A DNA stretch of 64,000 nucleotides from Bradyrhizobium sp. 186 (GCF_023101685.1 NZ_CP082164.1:3162001-3226000), one strand, 5' to 3'; shown: positions 23,642 to 32,514, counted from the first letter of the stretch. Translations and numbers: made by a program. The notes: generated from the sequence alone by a model not told the origin.

Positions 23642-25000
23642 ATGTGGCAAAACCTATCCTTGCGCGGGCGCATCAACCTCCTGCTGGCGCTGCTGCTGGC
23701 GCTGGGGCTCGCCGTCAACATCGGCCGCCAGGTCGCGGAGGCGGGCCCGCGCGTGCAGGCCGAGGACCAGAGCGTGATCCGGCTCGCGCGCGAGTTCATC
23801 GAGATGATCGTTGCGGACCTCAACGAGGCGCCTGATCCGGACGCCAGGCTGAACCAGATCACGCGCGATCTTAGCCGCCTGCGCCATGTCAGCATCGCGC
23901 TCAGGGACGGCGCCGGGACCCCGCTGACGCCGCCGCGGGCCGAGGAAGACGACGACACCCGCGGCCCGCCGGCTTGGTTCGTCAGCCTGGTCCATCCCGA
24001 GCAGACCGCGGTCAGCGTGCCCGTCAGGGTCTACGGCAAGCCGGGCTCGCTCGTGATCACCTCGCACCCCAACGACGAGATCGCCGAGATCTGGGACGCT
24101 ATCGTCACGCAGCTCGAGGTCGGTTCGGTCATCGCGCTCGCGCTGTTCCTGGTGATGATGATGGTGGTCGGCCGGGCGCTCGCGCCGCTTCGGTCATTGG
24201 CGCAAACGATGGCCGAGCTTGAAGGAGGTCGTTACGACGCGCGCGTCATGCCGGGCGGCGCGCCCGAGCTGGCCGCGATCTGCACCAAGCTCAATCATCT
24301 GGCGGCGACGCTCGGGGAGGCGGTCGAGGACAAGCGGCGTCTGGCCGAGCGTACGGTGTCGCTCCAGGACGTGGAGCGCAAGGAAATCGCGCGCGAGCTG
24401 CATGACGAATTCGGGCCGTATCTGTTCTCGCTGCGCGCGCATGCGAGCGCGCTGGCGAAGCTTGCGGACGGGCGTGCGCCGAGCGCGGAAGCCGTGCGCA
24501 AGCACGGCAGCGCCTTGCTGGAGCAGATCAACGCGCTTCAGCAATTCACCCGACGCGTGCTGGAGCGCTTGAGGCCGGTCGGCCTCGCCGAGCTTGGCCT
24601 GCGGCAGGCGCTCGAATCGCTGTCGCGGCTGTGGCGGGAATCGCATCCCGAGGTCACGATCGAGACCACGATCTCGTCAGCGCTCGGCCCGACCGGCGAG
24701 ACCGCCGACCTCACGATCTACCGCATCGTGCAGGAGGCGCTCACCAACGTGTTCCGTCACGCCGGCGCGACCTCGGTCAATGTCGTCATCGAGCCGGTTG
24801 AGCCGCCGAATCGCGACGGCCGCGGCTGCGCCCGGGTGCGGGTCAGCGACAACGGCCGGGGCATGGAGCCGGGCCAGAAGCTCGGCTTCGGCCTCGTCGG
24901 CATGCGCGAGCGGATTCTGGCGCTGGGCGGGACGCTCAGCGTCGCCTCCGGCGAGAGCGGCGTGACCGTGGAGGCGCTGGTTCCGACGGCGCCGGCCTGA
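23642..25000 (+). CDS. Membrane sensor histidine kinase, HisKA_3 (NarX/UhpB) type
   Basis: 452 residues from ATG 23642 (MWQNLSLRGRINLL); the frame upstream to 23489 is not part of it. TM1 (about 10-30), a periplasmic domain of about 130 residues, TM2 (SVIALALFLVMMMVVGRALAP), then a HAMP segment. The H-box is ERKEIARELHDEFGPYLFSL with H254, as in HisKA_3 kinases, and the HATPase domain shows IVQEALTNVFRHAGA, VSDNGRGM and GFGLVGMRERI. Divergent partner is the regulator at 22827. Its periplasmic part could sense metal or aldehyde, but no ligand can be read from sequence. Confidence 0.92.
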   Translation: MWQNLSLRGRINLLLALLLALGLAVNIGRQVAEAGPRVQAEDQSVIRLAREFIEMIVADLNEAPDPDARLNQITRDLSRLRHVSIALRDGAGTPLTPPRAEEDDDTRGPPAWFVSLVHPEQTAVSVPVRVYGKPGSLVITSHPNDEIAEIWDAIVTQLEVGSVIALALFLVMMMVVGRALAPLRSLAQTMAELEGGRYDARVMPGGAPELAAICTKLNHLAATLGEAVEDKRRLAERTVSLQDVERKEIARELHDEFGPYLFSLRAHASALAKLADGRAPSAEAVRKHGSALLEQINALQQFTRRVLERLRPVGLAELGLRQALESLSRLWRESHPEVTIETTISSALGPTGETADLTIYRIVQEALTNVFRHAGATSVNVVIEPVEPPNRDGRGCARVRVSDNGRGMEPGQKLGFGLVGMRERILALGGTLSVASGESGVTVEALVPTAPA

Positions 25001-25016
25001 TCGCATTGAAGGCGAT

Positions 25017-25042
25017 CGGGAATAATTCCCGAATTCTTCGGG
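25017..25042. promoter_or_regulatory. Overlapping palindromes upstream of the TonB receptor gene
   Basis: CGGGAATAATTCCCG (25017-25031) is a perfect 7+1+7 palindrome, and CCCGAATTCTTCGGG (25028-25042) is a second 6+3+6 one sharing four bases. A looser GGGCG...CGCCC pair follows at about 25048. They lie 17 nt after the kinase stop and about 140 nt before the receptor start, so they may be operators for the receptor or an end signal for the kinase message. Confidence 0.4.
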
Positions 25043-25179
25043 AAAATGGGCGCCGATATCGCCCGACCTTTTGTGGCTGGCGCGCGTGTGACGGCCGACT
25101 ACACTCGTCTCAACCAAACGGCGAAATTCAAAGCAGCCGCAAAAGACAAACTTGTGTATTTGCGGATGGGACGGCAGGG

Positions 25180-27624
25180 ATGGGCGTGCGAAGGCTGTTG
25201 ATTGCCTGGGTATCGACGGGGCTGGTGTCTGGCGTCGTCCTCGGGACGGGCGCCGGGGCCGCGCAGGACGAAGAGACCAACGTTCAAAACCTGCCCGCAA
25301 TCGAGGTGGTGGCGCCACAGCCCACCCCGCGGCGTAGCGCGCCGCGAACGCCGGCCCGTTCCGCGAGCTCCGCGAAGCCCAACAACAGGCTTTACGTCTA
25401 CCCGACGTCGCCGGGCACCGGCAGAGGTCTCGAGGTCGACAAGGTTCCGTCGGCGATCAACGCCGTCGACGCCAACCAGATCAAGCGCACGGGCTCGCTG
25501 AACGTCACCGACGCGCTGCGCGACAACATCGCCGGCGTCAACATCAGCGAGGTCACCGGCAATCCGTTTCAGCCGGATGTCGAATTCCGCGGCTTTGTGG
25601 CCTCGCCCGTGACCGGGACGCCGCAAGGCCTTGCCGTGTACCAGAACGGTGTCCGCATCAATGAAGCCTTCTCCGACGCCGTCAACTGGGACTTGATCCC
25701 CACGGCCGCGATCAGGTCGGTCACTTTGGTGACCAACAATCCCGCCTTCGGCCTCAATGCACTGGGCGGCGCGATCAACCTGCAAATGAAGGATGGGTTC
25801 ACCTATCAGGGCGCCGAGATCGACACCATGGGCGGCTCGTTCGGCCGCATCCAGGGCTCGGCGCAGTGGGGCAAGCAGGTCGAGAAGAACTACGCCGTCT
25901 ATGCCGCGCTCGAAGGCCTGCACGACAACGGCTTCCGCAACTTCTCACAGTCGGACGTGCGGCGCTTCTACGGCGATGTCGGCTACAAGGCCGGCGACAG
26001 CGAATTCCACGTCAACATGGGGCTCGCCAAGAACGATTTCGGCGCCAGCGCCACCGTTCCGGCCGAGCTGCTGGATAAATATTGGGGCGCGACCTACACG
26101 ACACCGCAGACCACCAGCAATCGCGTCGGCTACCTCAACCTGACCGCAAAGGCTGACGCGACGCCGACCTGGACGCTCGAAGGCACGGCGCATGTGCGCA
26201 GGTTCGAGCAGAAGCACGTCGACGGCAATCCGACCGACGTGCAGGAGTGCGCAGCTGCGGGGCTGCTGTGCTTCGGCAATGACACCACGCCTACGAATGG
26301 CGGGAACGGCGCGCAGCTCGCCAATCCCTTTGCGTCTGGAACGATCCTCGGCGAGATCGACCGGGGCTCGATACGTTCGACCAGCTTCGGCGTATCGGGG
26401 CAGGCCACGAATGTCGATCAACTGTTCGGGCACGACAACCGCTTCGTGGTTGGGTCGACCTATGACGCCAGCGTGACGCGCTACAATGCCACCGCCGAGA
26501 TCGGTTCGATCGGAGAGAACTATGTCGTCAGCGGCAGCGGCGTCTTCTTAGGGCCTACCGGCACGCCAGACACCGGCCTTGCCGGTCCTGTCTCGCTGCG
26601 GACCGTCAACCGATATAACGGTCTGTACGCGATGGACACATTCAACGTCACGAACGCGTTCGCCATCACGGGCGGCGGACGCTTCAACGTGGCGCGCATC
26701 TCGCTGGAGGATCAGCTCGGGACCGCGCTCAACGGCGATCACATCTTCACCCGCTTCAATCCGGTGATCGGCGGCACCTACAAGATCACGTCCGAGCTGA
26801 CGGCCTATGCCGGCTATTCCGAGGCCAACCGTGTGCCGACACCGCTGGAGCTCGGCTGCTCCGATCCGAACAATCCCTGTCTCATTGCGGCGTTTCTGGT
26901 CTCCGACCCGCCGTTGAAGCAGGTGGTGTCGAAGACCGTGGAAGCCGGCTTCCGCGGCACCAAGGAGTTGAACATCGGCTCGCTCGGATGGAAGATCGGC
27001 GGCTTCCGCGCCACCAATTACGACGACATTCTCGCCATTCCCGTTCCCGGACGCACCGGCTTTGGCTATTTCTCCAACGTCGGCAGGACACGGCGGCAGG
27101 GGCTCGAGGCCGAGGTCAACATCAAATCCCCGACGCTTCAGTTCCAGGCGAGCTACGCGTTCGTCGATGCCCGCTTCCTCGACGCATTGACCCTCGGCTC
27201 GAACAGTCCGTTTGCCGACGCCGACGGCAACATCCAGGTCATGCCCGGCAACCAGATCCCCGCGGTCCCGCGCCATCGCGTCAAGCTCGGCATCGACTAT
27301 GCCGTGACCGACGCCTGGAAGGTCGGCGGCAACGCGCTCTACGTCTCCAGCCAATATGTGGTCGGCGACGAGTCCAACCAGTATGCGAAGCTGCCGTCCT
27401 ACACCGTGTTCAATCTCCACACCTCCTATCAGGTGACGAAGGACGTTCAGCTTTACGGCAAGGTCGATAACGTCTTCGACAATCGGTATGCGACGTACGG
27501 ACAGTTCTTTGACAGGACCGCCTTGCCTAATTTCACCAGCGGCGGCGCCGACTTCAGCGACCCGCGTTCACTGAGCCCGGCCAGGCCGCGCGCGTTCTAT
27601 GCGGGGATGAGGGTGACGTTCTAG
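25180..27624 (+). CDS. lutH: TonB-dependent outer-membrane receptor, probable lanthanide (metallophore) receptor
   Basis: 814 residues from ATG 25180 (MGVRRLLIAW), giving a normal signal peptide; the upstream frame to 25006 lacks one. N-terminal plug: LPAIEVVAP, then VDKVPSAINAVDANQIKRTGSLNVTDALRDNIAGVNISEV and the PQGLAVYQNGVRINEAF stretch. The rest is a long beta-barrel ending RAFYAGMRVTF with terminal Phe. A Pro/Arg/Ser-rich linker (about 45-75) follows the signal. Such receptors import metal chelates using TonB energy. Presence beside lanM, xoxF and a lut-type ABC operon suggests it is the LutH equivalent; a role for another metal chelate is the main alternative. Confidence 0.8.
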   Translation: MGVRRLLIAWVSTGLVSGVVLGTGAGAAQDEETNVQNLPAIEVVAPQPTPRRSAPRTPARSASSAKPNNRLYVYPTSPGTGRGLEVDKVPSAINAVDANQIKRTGSLNVTDALRDNIAGVNISEVTGNPFQPDVEFRGFVASPVTGTPQGLAVYQNGVRINEAFSDAVNWDLIPTAAIRSVTLVTNNPAFGLNALGGAINLQMKDGFTYQGAEIDTMGGSFGRIQGSAQWGKQVEKNYAVYAALEGLHDNGFRNFSQSDVRRFYGDVGYKAGDSEFHVNMGLAKNDFGASATVPAELLDKYWGATYTTPQTTSNRVGYLNLTAKADATPTWTLEGTAHVRRFEQKHVDGNPTDVQECAAAGLLCFGNDTTPTNGGNGAQLANPFASGTILGEIDRGSIRSTSFGVSGQATNVDQLFGHDNRFVVGSTYDASVTRYNATAEIGSIGENYVVSGSGVFLGPTGTPDTGLAGPVSLRTVNRYNGLYAMDTFNVTNAFAITGGGRFNVARISLEDQLGTALNGDHIFTRFNPVIGGTYKITSELTAYAGYSEANRVPTPLELGCSDPNNPCLIAAFLVSDPPLKQVVSKTVEAGFRGTKELNIGSLGWKIGGFRATNYDDILAIPVPGRTGFGYFSNVGRTRRQGLEAEVNIKSPTLQFQASYAFVDARFLDALTLGSNSPFADADGNIQVMPGNQIPAVPRHRVKLGIDYAVTDAWKVGGNALYVSSQYVVGDESNQYAKLPSYTVFNLHTSYQVTKDVQLYGKVDNVFDNRYATYGQFFDRTALPNFTSGGADFSDPRSLSPARPRAFYAGMRVTF

Positions 27625-27651
27625 GACTGCGTGCGGGGGCCCGATCATCCT

Positions 27652-29427
27652 CTACGGTCCTTCCGCTAGACCCGCGAGCGCCATCGCTGCTCTGAGTTCA
27701 TGCACCGTCGCTGTTCCCCCGCCGGCAGCCTGGAACGCCAGAGGGGCCGGATTCAGCGGAAGCCGCGTCACGTTGGCCGGGCCGCGTGGCGGCTCGAATA
27801 TCATCGCCTGGCTTGCGCCGAATGGAATCCGATCGAGCTGCCGAATGGCGCTGCGCATCTCGCGCAATCCCGCATTCAGAGGCATGGCAAGGGGCCGCTG
27901 ATCAGACCAGACGCCAAGCGCGCGGGCTGCGTCCGGCAACCCGGCTCCGGTCTGCCATGGATGGCCGATGGGCTGCGCCGTATCCTTCAGAATTTGGAAC
28001 AGCCGTTCGACCCGGTGGGCATCCTTGGCGATGAAGGTGCCCTTGAAGTCGGCGTGGTCGGCGAGGATCAAGGCTGCAAGCGCGGCAACGTGAGCCGCTG
28101 CGAGCGAGGTGCCGTCGCAGACGGCGTAGCCGTCCGGTGACTGGCAGGCAATGACCGCAACGCCGGGCGCGCACAGGTCGAGTTCGGACCCGCGGCAGGA
28201 AAACGGCGGTACAAACAACCCGCCCGCCGCCGCAGTGGCGGCTGCGGCCTGCGCCGCCTGCGGACTGTCTTCCGGGAAGCTTCCCATCCGTCCGACCGCA
28301 CCGACTGCCATGACATGCGGGGAACAGGCCGGAAACAGTACGTCCTCTCCGGAGTTGCCGGCAGCGGCAATGATGCTGACGCCTTGCTGCTTGGCCATGG
28401 CAATGTGCTGCTCAACCAGCACGGAGCCGCGCTCGCAACCGACTCCGACGTACGCCACGTCGATGCCGTTTTGCAGGCAATCATCGAGCGCCGCGATCAG
28501 GTCGCTGCAACGGGCATCTAGGGGAAGCTTGCAAACATGCAGCTCGCTGTCCGGGGTGTAGCCGCGGATGCCGTGATCTGCCTGCGCAGCCGCATTGATG
28601 ATGCCTGCGCAAGGCGAGCCGTGGCCAGTGACGTCCTTCGACCATGAGCGATCTTCGCCACTTCGGGCATCGATACCGTGCTTGATGTCAACCAATTGCT
28701 TGTGGCTGGTCGCCACGCCGCTGTCGATGAGCGCGATCTTGACGTCAGCTCCACGGCAGTGGCCGGGAATCTGATCGAAGCGCATCGCTTCGCCGCCCCA
28801 ATCCAGCCGGCCAGGTAGCGGCAACGGTTTCAGGGTGAGGGTGTTCACCGCATCGGCCTCGATATTGGGCTGTTGTTGCCACAAACCCCAATGGCCGGAG
28901 CGTGCGCTGACGAAAATGGCGGCGATTGTTTCCGGCATTTCGTCCCGCAGAGTCAGATCGACGTTGCCATCACGGTCCGTCCGTCCCTGAACTGACGCCT
29001 GCTCGCCGACGAGCTGCACAGTTGCTTGTTCCACAGGCGCACCTGCTTCGCTGAGGACCCGGATCGTCACCTTGAAGTCCGGCCCGAGCGCGGTCATCGT
29101 CGTGGCCGCCGGCATGAAAGAGGAGGCCGGGCGGGCAAAGGACGCAGCTCGCAGATGGCTGTCCGGCTCGATGATCAAGCTGCCGGCCGTGGAGCGGCGC
29201 AACGCGGCGGCGGTTTCGTCAGGCATGCGCACGATCGCAATTGGCGGGCCACTGACGCCGCGCTGGTCATGGGTCCACAGGATGTTGCCGAACTGGTTGA
29301 GTTGTTCGGCCAGCGTTTGAGCGCTGACGCCGGGGCCCGCTGGCGCGATCATGTATTGAGTGCTGCGCGCTGGTTTACGTCGATTGTCGCTCGAGGTCGG
29401 TCGCGCATCATCTGGACTTGTTGCCAT
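27652..29427 (-). CDS. Subtilisin-family (S8) serine protease without signal peptide
   Basis: 591 residues. The catalytic triad is complete: D235 in IALIDSGVATSH, H269 in DVTGHGSPCAGII, S441 in DGTSLAAAHVAAL, with oxyanion N358 in AAAGNSGED. Before the protease domain lie about 110 residues of unknown fold and a beta-sandwich-like segment (KVTIRVLSEAGAPVEQATVQ then TDRDGNVDLTL) resembling carboxypeptidase regulatory-like domains. After it lie about 100 residues of unknown function. There is no signal peptide or membrane segment, unusual for subtilases, so it either acts inside the cell or leaves by a route not visible here. It is the third gene in a row with 29447-29905 (19 nt gap) and 29986-30729. 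Confidence 0.88.
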   Translation of the reverse strand: MATSPDDARPTSSDNRRKPARSTQYMIAPAGPGVSAQTLAEQLNQFGNILWTHDQRGVSGPPIAIVRMPDETAAALRRSTAGSLIIEPDSHLRAASFARPASSFMPAATTMTALGPDFKVTIRVLSEAGAPVEQATVQLVGEQASVQGRTDRDGNVDLTLRDEMPETIAAIFVSARSGHWGLWQQQPNIEADAVNTLTLKPLPLPGRLDWGGEAMRFDQIPGHCRGADVKIALIDSGVATSHKQLVDIKHGIDARSGEDRSWSKDVTGHGSPCAGIINAAAQADHGIRGYTPDSELHVCKLPLDARCSDLIAALDDCLQNGIDVAYVGVGCERGSVLVEQHIAMAKQQGVSIIAAAGNSGEDVLFPACSPHVMAVGAVGRMGSFPEDSPQAAQAAAATAAAGGLFVPPFSCRGSELDLCAPGVAVIACQSPDGYAVCDGTSLAAAHVAALAALILADHADFKGTFIAKDAHRVERLFQILKDTAQPIGHPWQTGAGLPDAARALGVWSDQRPLAMPLNAGLREMRSAIRQLDRIPFGASQAMIFEPPRGPANVTRLPLNPAPLAFQAAGGGTATVHELRAAMALAGLAEGP

Positions 29428-29446
29428 GGCGTCGCCTCCTTTGATT

Positions 29447-29905
29447 TCAGTGGATAGAAGATTGCGTGCGATCGATCGAGGCCTGTCGCAGCAACGGAAG
29501 GCGGGGATCGGCCGCGCGGGCGGCTTCGATCGCGCGATAGGCGAAATAGATCAAGTTGAAGGCCTGCGCAAAATCCCGCTCGGTAAACTTGTTGGCTGCC
29601 TGGGTGACGATCGAGATGCAGTTTTCGAGGCCGGCATGCTGTGCCGCGTTGGCCTCGAGATAGGCAGAGAGCGAGCGCAGTGATTCTGCGATCATGTCTC
29701 CGATCATGTTTTCCGCCGCCTGATGTTCGAGCACCGGGTTCGGCATCGGGAAGTTGCCGGGCACGGTTCGGAACGGCTGCTCGAACGTTTGCGACTGCAG
29801 GCGCAAGAGCAGCGGCATCAAATTGCTGAGCAGGCCCACGAGCTGCTGAATGTCTGGGTAGTGGCGCTGTGACGCGGATGCGGCGGAGGGATTAGAATCC
29901 GACAT
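29447..29905 (-). CDS. Unknown 152-residue protein of the subtilase cassette
   Basis: No family recognised. It lacks a signal peptide and is largely helical: DIQQLVGLLSNLMPLLLRLQSQTF, then HQAAENMIGDMIAESLRSLSAYLEA, ISIVTQAANKFTERDFAQAFNLIYFAYRAIEAARA. One cysteine (ENCISIV). A good ribosome site (GGAG near 29914) precedes the ATG. The amphipathic helix near the N-terminus resembles the repeat unit VRQLVPALPQIL of the neighbouring Gln-rich protein, hinting that the two may bind each other or share a substrate role for the protease. Confidence 0.65.
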   Translation of the reverse strand: MSDSNPSAASASQRHYPDIQQLVGLLSNLMPLLLRLQSQTFEQPFRTVPGNFPMPNPVLEHQAAENMIGDMIAESLRSLSAYLEANAAQHAGLENCISIVTQAANKFTERDFAQAFNLIYFAYRAIEAARAADPRLPLLRQASIDRTQSSIH

Positions 29906-29941
29906 GAGGGTTCTCCTTCGGAGGAAGCGTGCGCAACGGCA

Positions 29942-29974
29942 GGCGCGACCGCCGCTTTGGGCGGCGGTCGCGCC
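29942..29974 (-). terminator. Perfect 14-bp hairpin between first and second gene of the subtilase cassette
   Basis: GGCGCGACCGCCGC (29942-29955) and its exact complement (29961-29974) enclose a 5-nt loop. It lies 11 nt past the stop of the Gln-rich gene on the minus strand. No T-run follows, so partial termination or protection of the upstream message is more likely than full termination; either would make the first protein more abundant than the protease. Confidence 0.7.
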
Positions 29975-29985
29975 TTACCGCGCGG

Positions 29986-30729
29986 TCAGATCATCCGCTG
30001 CTGGCCGTAGGCCTGAAGGTTGCCGATGACCTGGGGTATGACGCCGATCAGCTGGCGGGTGATGTCGGCGACGTCTTGCTGCGTCAGTTGTCGCTGCTGG
30101 CCAAGGCCCGTCGGACCGCCGAATGCCGCCTGGAACTGCGGCGCGCCGAACTGCGTACCCCACATCTGCGCTGGCTGAGTCTGCGTGGGATAGCCGAGAC
30201 CGAATTGACCCTGACCGGGACCGCCGTGCATGGCCGAATGCTGCATTTGGGGCTGGCTTTGCAGCATTCCCACGATCTGCGGCACGATGGGTAGGATCTG
30301 CCGCACGACCTCGCTCACGTCTTGCGGACTTAGCTGCCGCGGCGCCTGGCCGTAAGCCGCATAGCCCATTCCTGCGAATGGAGTTTGAGCTTGCGCGAGA
30401 ATTTGAGGCAGCGCCGGTACCAATTGCCGCACGACCTCATTCACGTCCTGCTGCGAAAGCTGGCGCTGTTGTCCGCCCCAGGGCTGTTGACCCCCGCCCA
30501 TTTGCCCGCCGCCCCAGCCGGGGCCATATCCAAACGCGCCAAAGGTCGGCTGACCGCCGAACTGCCCGTATTGCTGTCCATAGGCCGCCTGGCCTAATCC
30601 AAGACCGCCACCTCCATACTGTTGGCCGCCTTGCGAACCGAATGCTCCCGATCCCCATTGTTGCGGACCGAACTGTCCGAATGGCGAACCATGCGCGAGG
30701 TTCTGTTGCAGGGTGTCATAATACGTCAT
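29986..30729 (-). CDS. Gln/Gly/Tyr-rich low-complexity protein with three helical repeats
   Basis: 247 residues, no signal peptide, no known family. The first 85 residues are low complexity (FGQFGPQQWGSGAFGSQGG and AAYGQQYGQFGGQPTFGAFGY). Three repeats of about 28 residues follow, each starting Q/P-R-Q-L-(S/T)-x-Q-D-V: QRQLSQQDVNEVVRQLVPAL, PRQLSPQDVSEVVRQILPIV, QRQLTQQDVADITRQLIGVI, each continuing PQ(I/V) and separated by Gln/Gly/Pro/Met-rich linkers. The architecture (sticky aromatic and Gln-rich linkers plus amphipathic helices) suggests self-assembly. First gene of the cassette with the subtilase; start ATG 30729 has GGAGG about 8 nt upstream. Confidence 0.75.
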   Translation of the reverse strand: MTYYDTLQQNLAHGSPFGQFGPQQWGSGAFGSQGGQQYGGGGLGLGQAAYGQQYGQFGGQPTFGAFGYGPGWGGGQMGGGQQPWGGQQRQLSQQDVNEVVRQLVPALPQILAQAQTPFAGMGYAAYGQAPRQLSPQDVSEVVRQILPIVPQIVGMLQSQPQMQHSAMHGGPGQGQFGLGYPTQTQPAQMWGTQFGAPQFQAAFGGPTGLGQQRQLTQQDVADITRQLIGVIPQVIGNLQAYGQQRMI

Positions 30730-31264
30730 CGCTTGGCCTCCTTGCGATGGTTGGTGCCCTCAGCCCGAAATCCTGCCAAGGCCGGTCGCATGCGCGACCC
30801 CTTCGCGGGCAATAACGGTTCGTCACGCCGGTGCGACGGCGTTGGACCTTCAAGTTCAAATGCTTGGCACGGAAGTCTCAGCCGCAAGCAATATCACCCG
30901 CCTGGAAGGCGCGAGTTGCGTCCCCTCAAGGTGACAAGCCGACGGTAAGATGTTTTAGAGCGGCAAAATGATAGCCGTCGAAAAAGGTGGGAGCGGATTT
31001 TCCTCGCTGGCACGGTGGCCAGCCATTTATCATTTATGTCTTACGTCCGCTCGAACGCTTGGCAATTATGCTGGTTACTCCCCAGTTCTGCAATGAGCAG
31101 AGACGCGAAAAACGTTCTTACGTCGAAATAGTTTCGCGAAAGCGCGGCGATATTTTGGCGGCGATCGAACTCCGCAAAAATTTCAAGCCGCGCGGATTTT
31201 CGTCAGCACTCTTTGCCTGGTCAGCGAGCCTTCCGATGTGCATCGGTGTCAACGTCAGCGAATG
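30730..31264. other. Intergenic region upstream of the Gln-rich gene
   Basis: 535 bases between the Gln-rich gene and the end of the M48 protease gene (31265), both on the minus strand. The part at about 30960-31200 is clearly more AT-rich than its surroundings and probably holds the cassette promoter. An open frame on the plus strand (30987-31268) has a GTG start, no ribosome site and no recognisable content, so I do not call it a gene. No structured RNA was recognised. Confidence 0.4.
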
Positions 31265-32356
31265 CTAATAGGCGAGGTTGAGCAATGTGCCGACGCGCTC
31301 GGAGGTGGCGGGATGGCTGCGAAGCAAGCGCACCGGATCATGCACGAATGCGGACGTGCGGCTTGGTGCAGAGCCGGTGTGATGGCGCTCCAGCTTGTCG
31401 AGTGCGGCGATGAGCGCTCGCGAGTCGCCAGTCAGTTCGAGCGCCGTTGCATCTGCATCCAGTTCGCGAACGCGCGACAGAGCAAGTCCGAGGAGCTGGC
31501 CGAGAGTTGGTGCTGCGCTCAGCAGCATCGCCAATGGCCGGCTTGATGTCATGCCACCGTGATGATGGCTGGTTCGCAGCAGCGCGAGACCAGCGAGCGA
31601 GGTCCAATCGATCGCGCGTCGCAACGCTGTCGCCCAGCCCATCGTCCAGGCGTCATTGTTGCGGATATGAGCGACTTCATGGGCTAATATCCCGGCAATT
31701 TCGTCGCGCGTCATGCCGCGTAGCAGGCCTTCGGTCAACACGATGGCACTGCGTTCCGGTCCGCCGAGTGCATAGGCATTCATGTCGCGCGGTGCCGGCA
31801 GACAATAGAGATCCGGCAGTTGCACCAGCCCGGCCCGGCTGCAAACTTTTGTCAGAATGGCGAACAGGGCCGGCACCTCGGCAGGGGACAGCAGGCGGGC
31901 ACCGAACCAGCGATACACGTTCTCGCGCGAGATGATCGCTTCGTCGGGACGCGGCGTGCTTCCCAACAGCGCCCGCCGCATGCCCTCGGCTCCGCCGACG
32001 CTCCAGCCGCAGACGGCGAGCAGCAATGTCATGGCAAGGATCGCCAATTGAGATGATTGATGGTTCGCAGCCTGATGGGCGTGCCGCCGATGCCGGAACC
32101 GCCACTGGTCTCTCGAGCTCAGCTCGATACGGCATCGCAGGAAGAGGCCTGCCTCTCCCGACGGCCAGTGGATCTCCGCGGTGACGGTAGGGCCGCACCG
32201 TAAAACACGCAGCATCTCTCGCGGCGCATGTCGCACCAGAGCGAACGAAATGCCTGGCGTAAGGCCGGCAACGACATCTTGGCCGTGCCGATCACCACGT
32301 AACGCCATCGGGCTTACGCCAGCGTGAATCACCCCTGTCCCCTCGTGCGCCTTCAA
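31265..32356 (-). CDS. M48-family (HtpX-like) zinc metalloprotease
   Basis: Up to 363 residues; the start is uncertain because the first 90 residues read poorly as a leader. The zinc site is H-E-V-A-H in GILAHEVAHIRNNDAWTMGW, with the third ligand Glu in SRVRELDADATAL, as in HtpX/Oma1-type proteases. One hydrophobic segment (LAILAMTLLLAVCGWSVG) precedes the catalytic domain and a second (TSLAGLALLRT) follows the zinc helix, so the protein is likely membrane-bound. The motif PDLYCLPAPRDMNAYALGG matches the family's substrate-cleft strand. It sits on the same strand as the subtilase cassette but 535 nt away. Confidence 0.85.
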   Translation of the reverse strand: MKAHEGTGVIHAGVSPMALRGDRHGQDVVAGLTPGISFALVRHAPREMLRVLRCGPTVTAEIHWPSGEAGLFLRCRIELSSRDQWRFRHRRHAHQAANHQSSQLAILAMTLLLAVCGWSVGGAEGMRRALLGSTPRPDEAIISRENVYRWFGARLLSPAEVPALFAILTKVCSRAGLVQLPDLYCLPAPRDMNAYALGGPERSAIVLTEGLLRGMTRDEIAGILAHEVAHIRNNDAWTMGWATALRRAIDWTSLAGLALLRTSHHHGGMTSSRPLAMLLSAAPTLGQLLGLALSRVRELDADATALELTGDSRALIAALDKLERHHTGSAPSRTSAFVHDPVRLLRSHPATSERVGTLLNLAY

Positions 32357-32502
32357 AGCGAAAAGTTACGGATCTCCCGGTGCCTTGTCATGCGAGTTTC
32401 ATGCCTTGGACACAGAAAGTCCCGGTATCCACACGGGCGCGTCCGATTCGCTTCGGTGCAAGCCGTCCGGATGAGACCTTAGGAACCGGGTTCTATCAAG
32501 CT

Positions 32503-32514
32503 AAACCATGGTTT
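32503..32514. promoter_or_regulatory. 12-bp palindrome, candidate operator of the GH1 gene
   Basis: AAACCATGGTTT is a perfect palindrome 148 nt upstream of the glycosidase ATG, in the 305-nt gap between the divergent M48 protease and GH1 genes. Sugar-responsive LacI-type repressors often use palindromes of this length. No regulator gene is adjacent, so the role is a guess. Confidence 0.3.

Noticed and set aside
27652..30729. Cyanobactin-type RiPP cluster because of the subtilase
   Set aside because: No cyclodehydratase or second PatG-like protease domain and the partner protein is too long and lacks a core peptide pattern.
30987..31268. A 93-residue plus-strand frame in the AT-rich gap
   Set aside because: GTG start without a ribosome site, no recognisable fold, and it runs into the end of the M48 gene. 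Kept only as intergenic.
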